NCBI GenBank assembly: GCA_031841125.1
Contig: CM063106.1
Location: 18,538,001 to 18,602,000 of the forward strand
Length of the DNA stretch: 64,000 nt
Source of the DNA: Acanthococcus lagerstroemiae
Lineage: Eukaryota; Arthropoda; Insecta; Hemiptera; Eriococcidae
Direction: 5' to 3'
A program made the translations under genes and the position numbers. The first letter of the stretch is position 1. The number at the start of each line of letters is the position of its first letter. This document shows positions 63,216 through 64,000 of this stretch, one piece after another. The notes below the pieces were generated by a model. It was not told where the DNA came from. It did not search any database and was given only the letters and a program-made list of their open reading frames with translations.

Positions 63216-63664
63216 CTATAGTAATTTCGTAATTTCTGTTTTGTCTCTGAAGTTTTCACGGCTTTTTTCTTTTGGGGAGGGTATAAATGGGTAAGGGTGA
63301 GGGTGAGGTATTTTGGTCGTTTGCTGCCTCGCTAATCAAGCTTGCTGGACTCTGGAGGATAGAAGAAAGTGTATTTGTTATCAAGGCAAGATTAACCTCC
63401 TGAAAATATTTAGTAGACTGGAATATTAAAACTCTGAGTACGTGCACTCATATCGAATACATTCAGGATGTGGTTTTCCTCACAAGATTCACTTCACTCA
63501 ATCCACAGACTAATGCTACTCCCCCTCCCATCCGATACTCAGCAATGAATTTAATACTGACTCTTTTGTCCAATATTTTCATCTTCCAACACAACAGTTA
63601 TCTAAATCATTATGCCCTCCAACCCAACTGTCTCAACCTTTAACCTCAGTTTGTGTACTTACAG
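63216..63664. other. End of intron 3
   Basis: No repeat recognised. The last 60 bp are pyrimidine-rich (CAACTGTCTCAACCTTTAACC) and end in TGTGTACTTACAG, the acceptor of exon 4. Confidence 0.6.
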
Positions 63665-64000
63665 GTCGACACTGAACTCGAATACGCGGATGACGTCAAC
63701 AGCACCGTGCCCGACTCGGATACGCCTCCAAAACGACCCTGTCGCAGACGCAATCCATCGCTGGTCGACGAGGACCGTACGTCCCGCGAGGTCGAATCGC
63801 TGCCCTCCGAGAAGTCTGTCAAGGATGACATGCCATTCTACGATTCCGACTCGAAAGACGGCAACGGCTACGCGGTAATCGGCGCGTCCGAATCGCGTCG
63901 AGAATCGAAAGCCGAATCCGAGGACTCGCGATCGATGCCCCGACGTGTGAGTAGAAGAATATCGGACTTTTTCACCTTACCTCGCATCCGAGTGCCCACC
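63665..64000 (+). CDS. Host gene, coding exon 4 (partial, runs off window)
   Basis: Begins GTCGAC after the acceptor ACTTACAG and is in phase 0 with the end of exon 3. 112 codons stay open to the window edge (residues 870-981). Acidic/Ser-rich with basic patches: ELEYADDVNSTVPDSDTPPK, RPCRRRNPSLVDEDR, a SEKSVKDDMPFYDSDSK stretch and RRVSRRISDFFTLPRIRVPT at the edge. The last segment echoes the LPRMPSFSRSR block of exon 3. G+C returns to the level of exon 3. The reading frames overlapping it on both strands are shadows. The gene continues to the right. Confidence 0.85.

Overview
This window looks like nuclear DNA of an arthropod, most likely an insect. It is AT-rich, has introns from 5 kb to tens of kb, and carries many non-LTR retrotransposon (LINE) fragments, hAT-type MITEs and a nearly complete Polinton/Maverick. 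No rRNA or tRNA gene and no CRISPR array was seen. The species cannot be told from the sequence alone.

Host gene. One large + strand gene spans most of the window. I assemble it from four coding exons whose splice phases agree: a short first coding exon (8363-8381), a conserved-looking 145-nt exon (13721-13865), a 2.4-kb exon rich in charged, Ser and Pro residues (51689-54131) and an exon running off the right edge (63665-64000). Together they give 981 codons with no internal stop. I do not recognise the protein. It looks like a largely disordered scaffold with an acidic run, basic and Ser/Arg blocks and SH3-ligand-like proline motifs. A CpG-rich block at 43.4-44.5 kb may be a second promoter with an alternative first exon.

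The Polinton. Intron 2 (13866-51688) holds a ~15.1-kb Polinton/Maverick (adintovirus-like element) at about 23763-38840. It is bounded by ~1.3-kb terminal inverted repeats. Each repeat carries the same 261-residue open reading frame of unknown function. The interior, all on +, reads: small Lys-rich protein, a non-coding structured segment, protein-primed DNA polymerase B (one frameshift), packaging ATPase, a conserved Polinton protein, a coiled-coil protein (frameshifted tail), retroviral-type integrase, PLA2-like/basic core-like protein, adenain-type protease, minor capsid protein, and a major capsid protein broken by three frameshifts. Almost every gene starts at a TATAAATG or TATAATAAATG box touching or overlapping the ATG. 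This recalls viral start-site promoters and is the most interesting system-level signal here.

Rest of the window. 0-8 kb holds a decayed pogo-like transposase and duplicated repeats. Intron 1 has a perfect-TSD foldback element, LINE pieces and a 240-bp tandem duplication. Intron 2 also has head-to-head LINE 5' ends, a hAT MITE nested in a LINE endonuclease, a tRNA-derived SINE, two tandem LINEs with (TCA)n tails, a hAT MITE with a perfect 8-bp TSD, long degenerate satellites (46.4-48.4 kb) and a minisatellite ending just before exon 3. Intron 3 contains one minus-strand LINE cut into four pieces by later insertions, several with readable target-site duplications.
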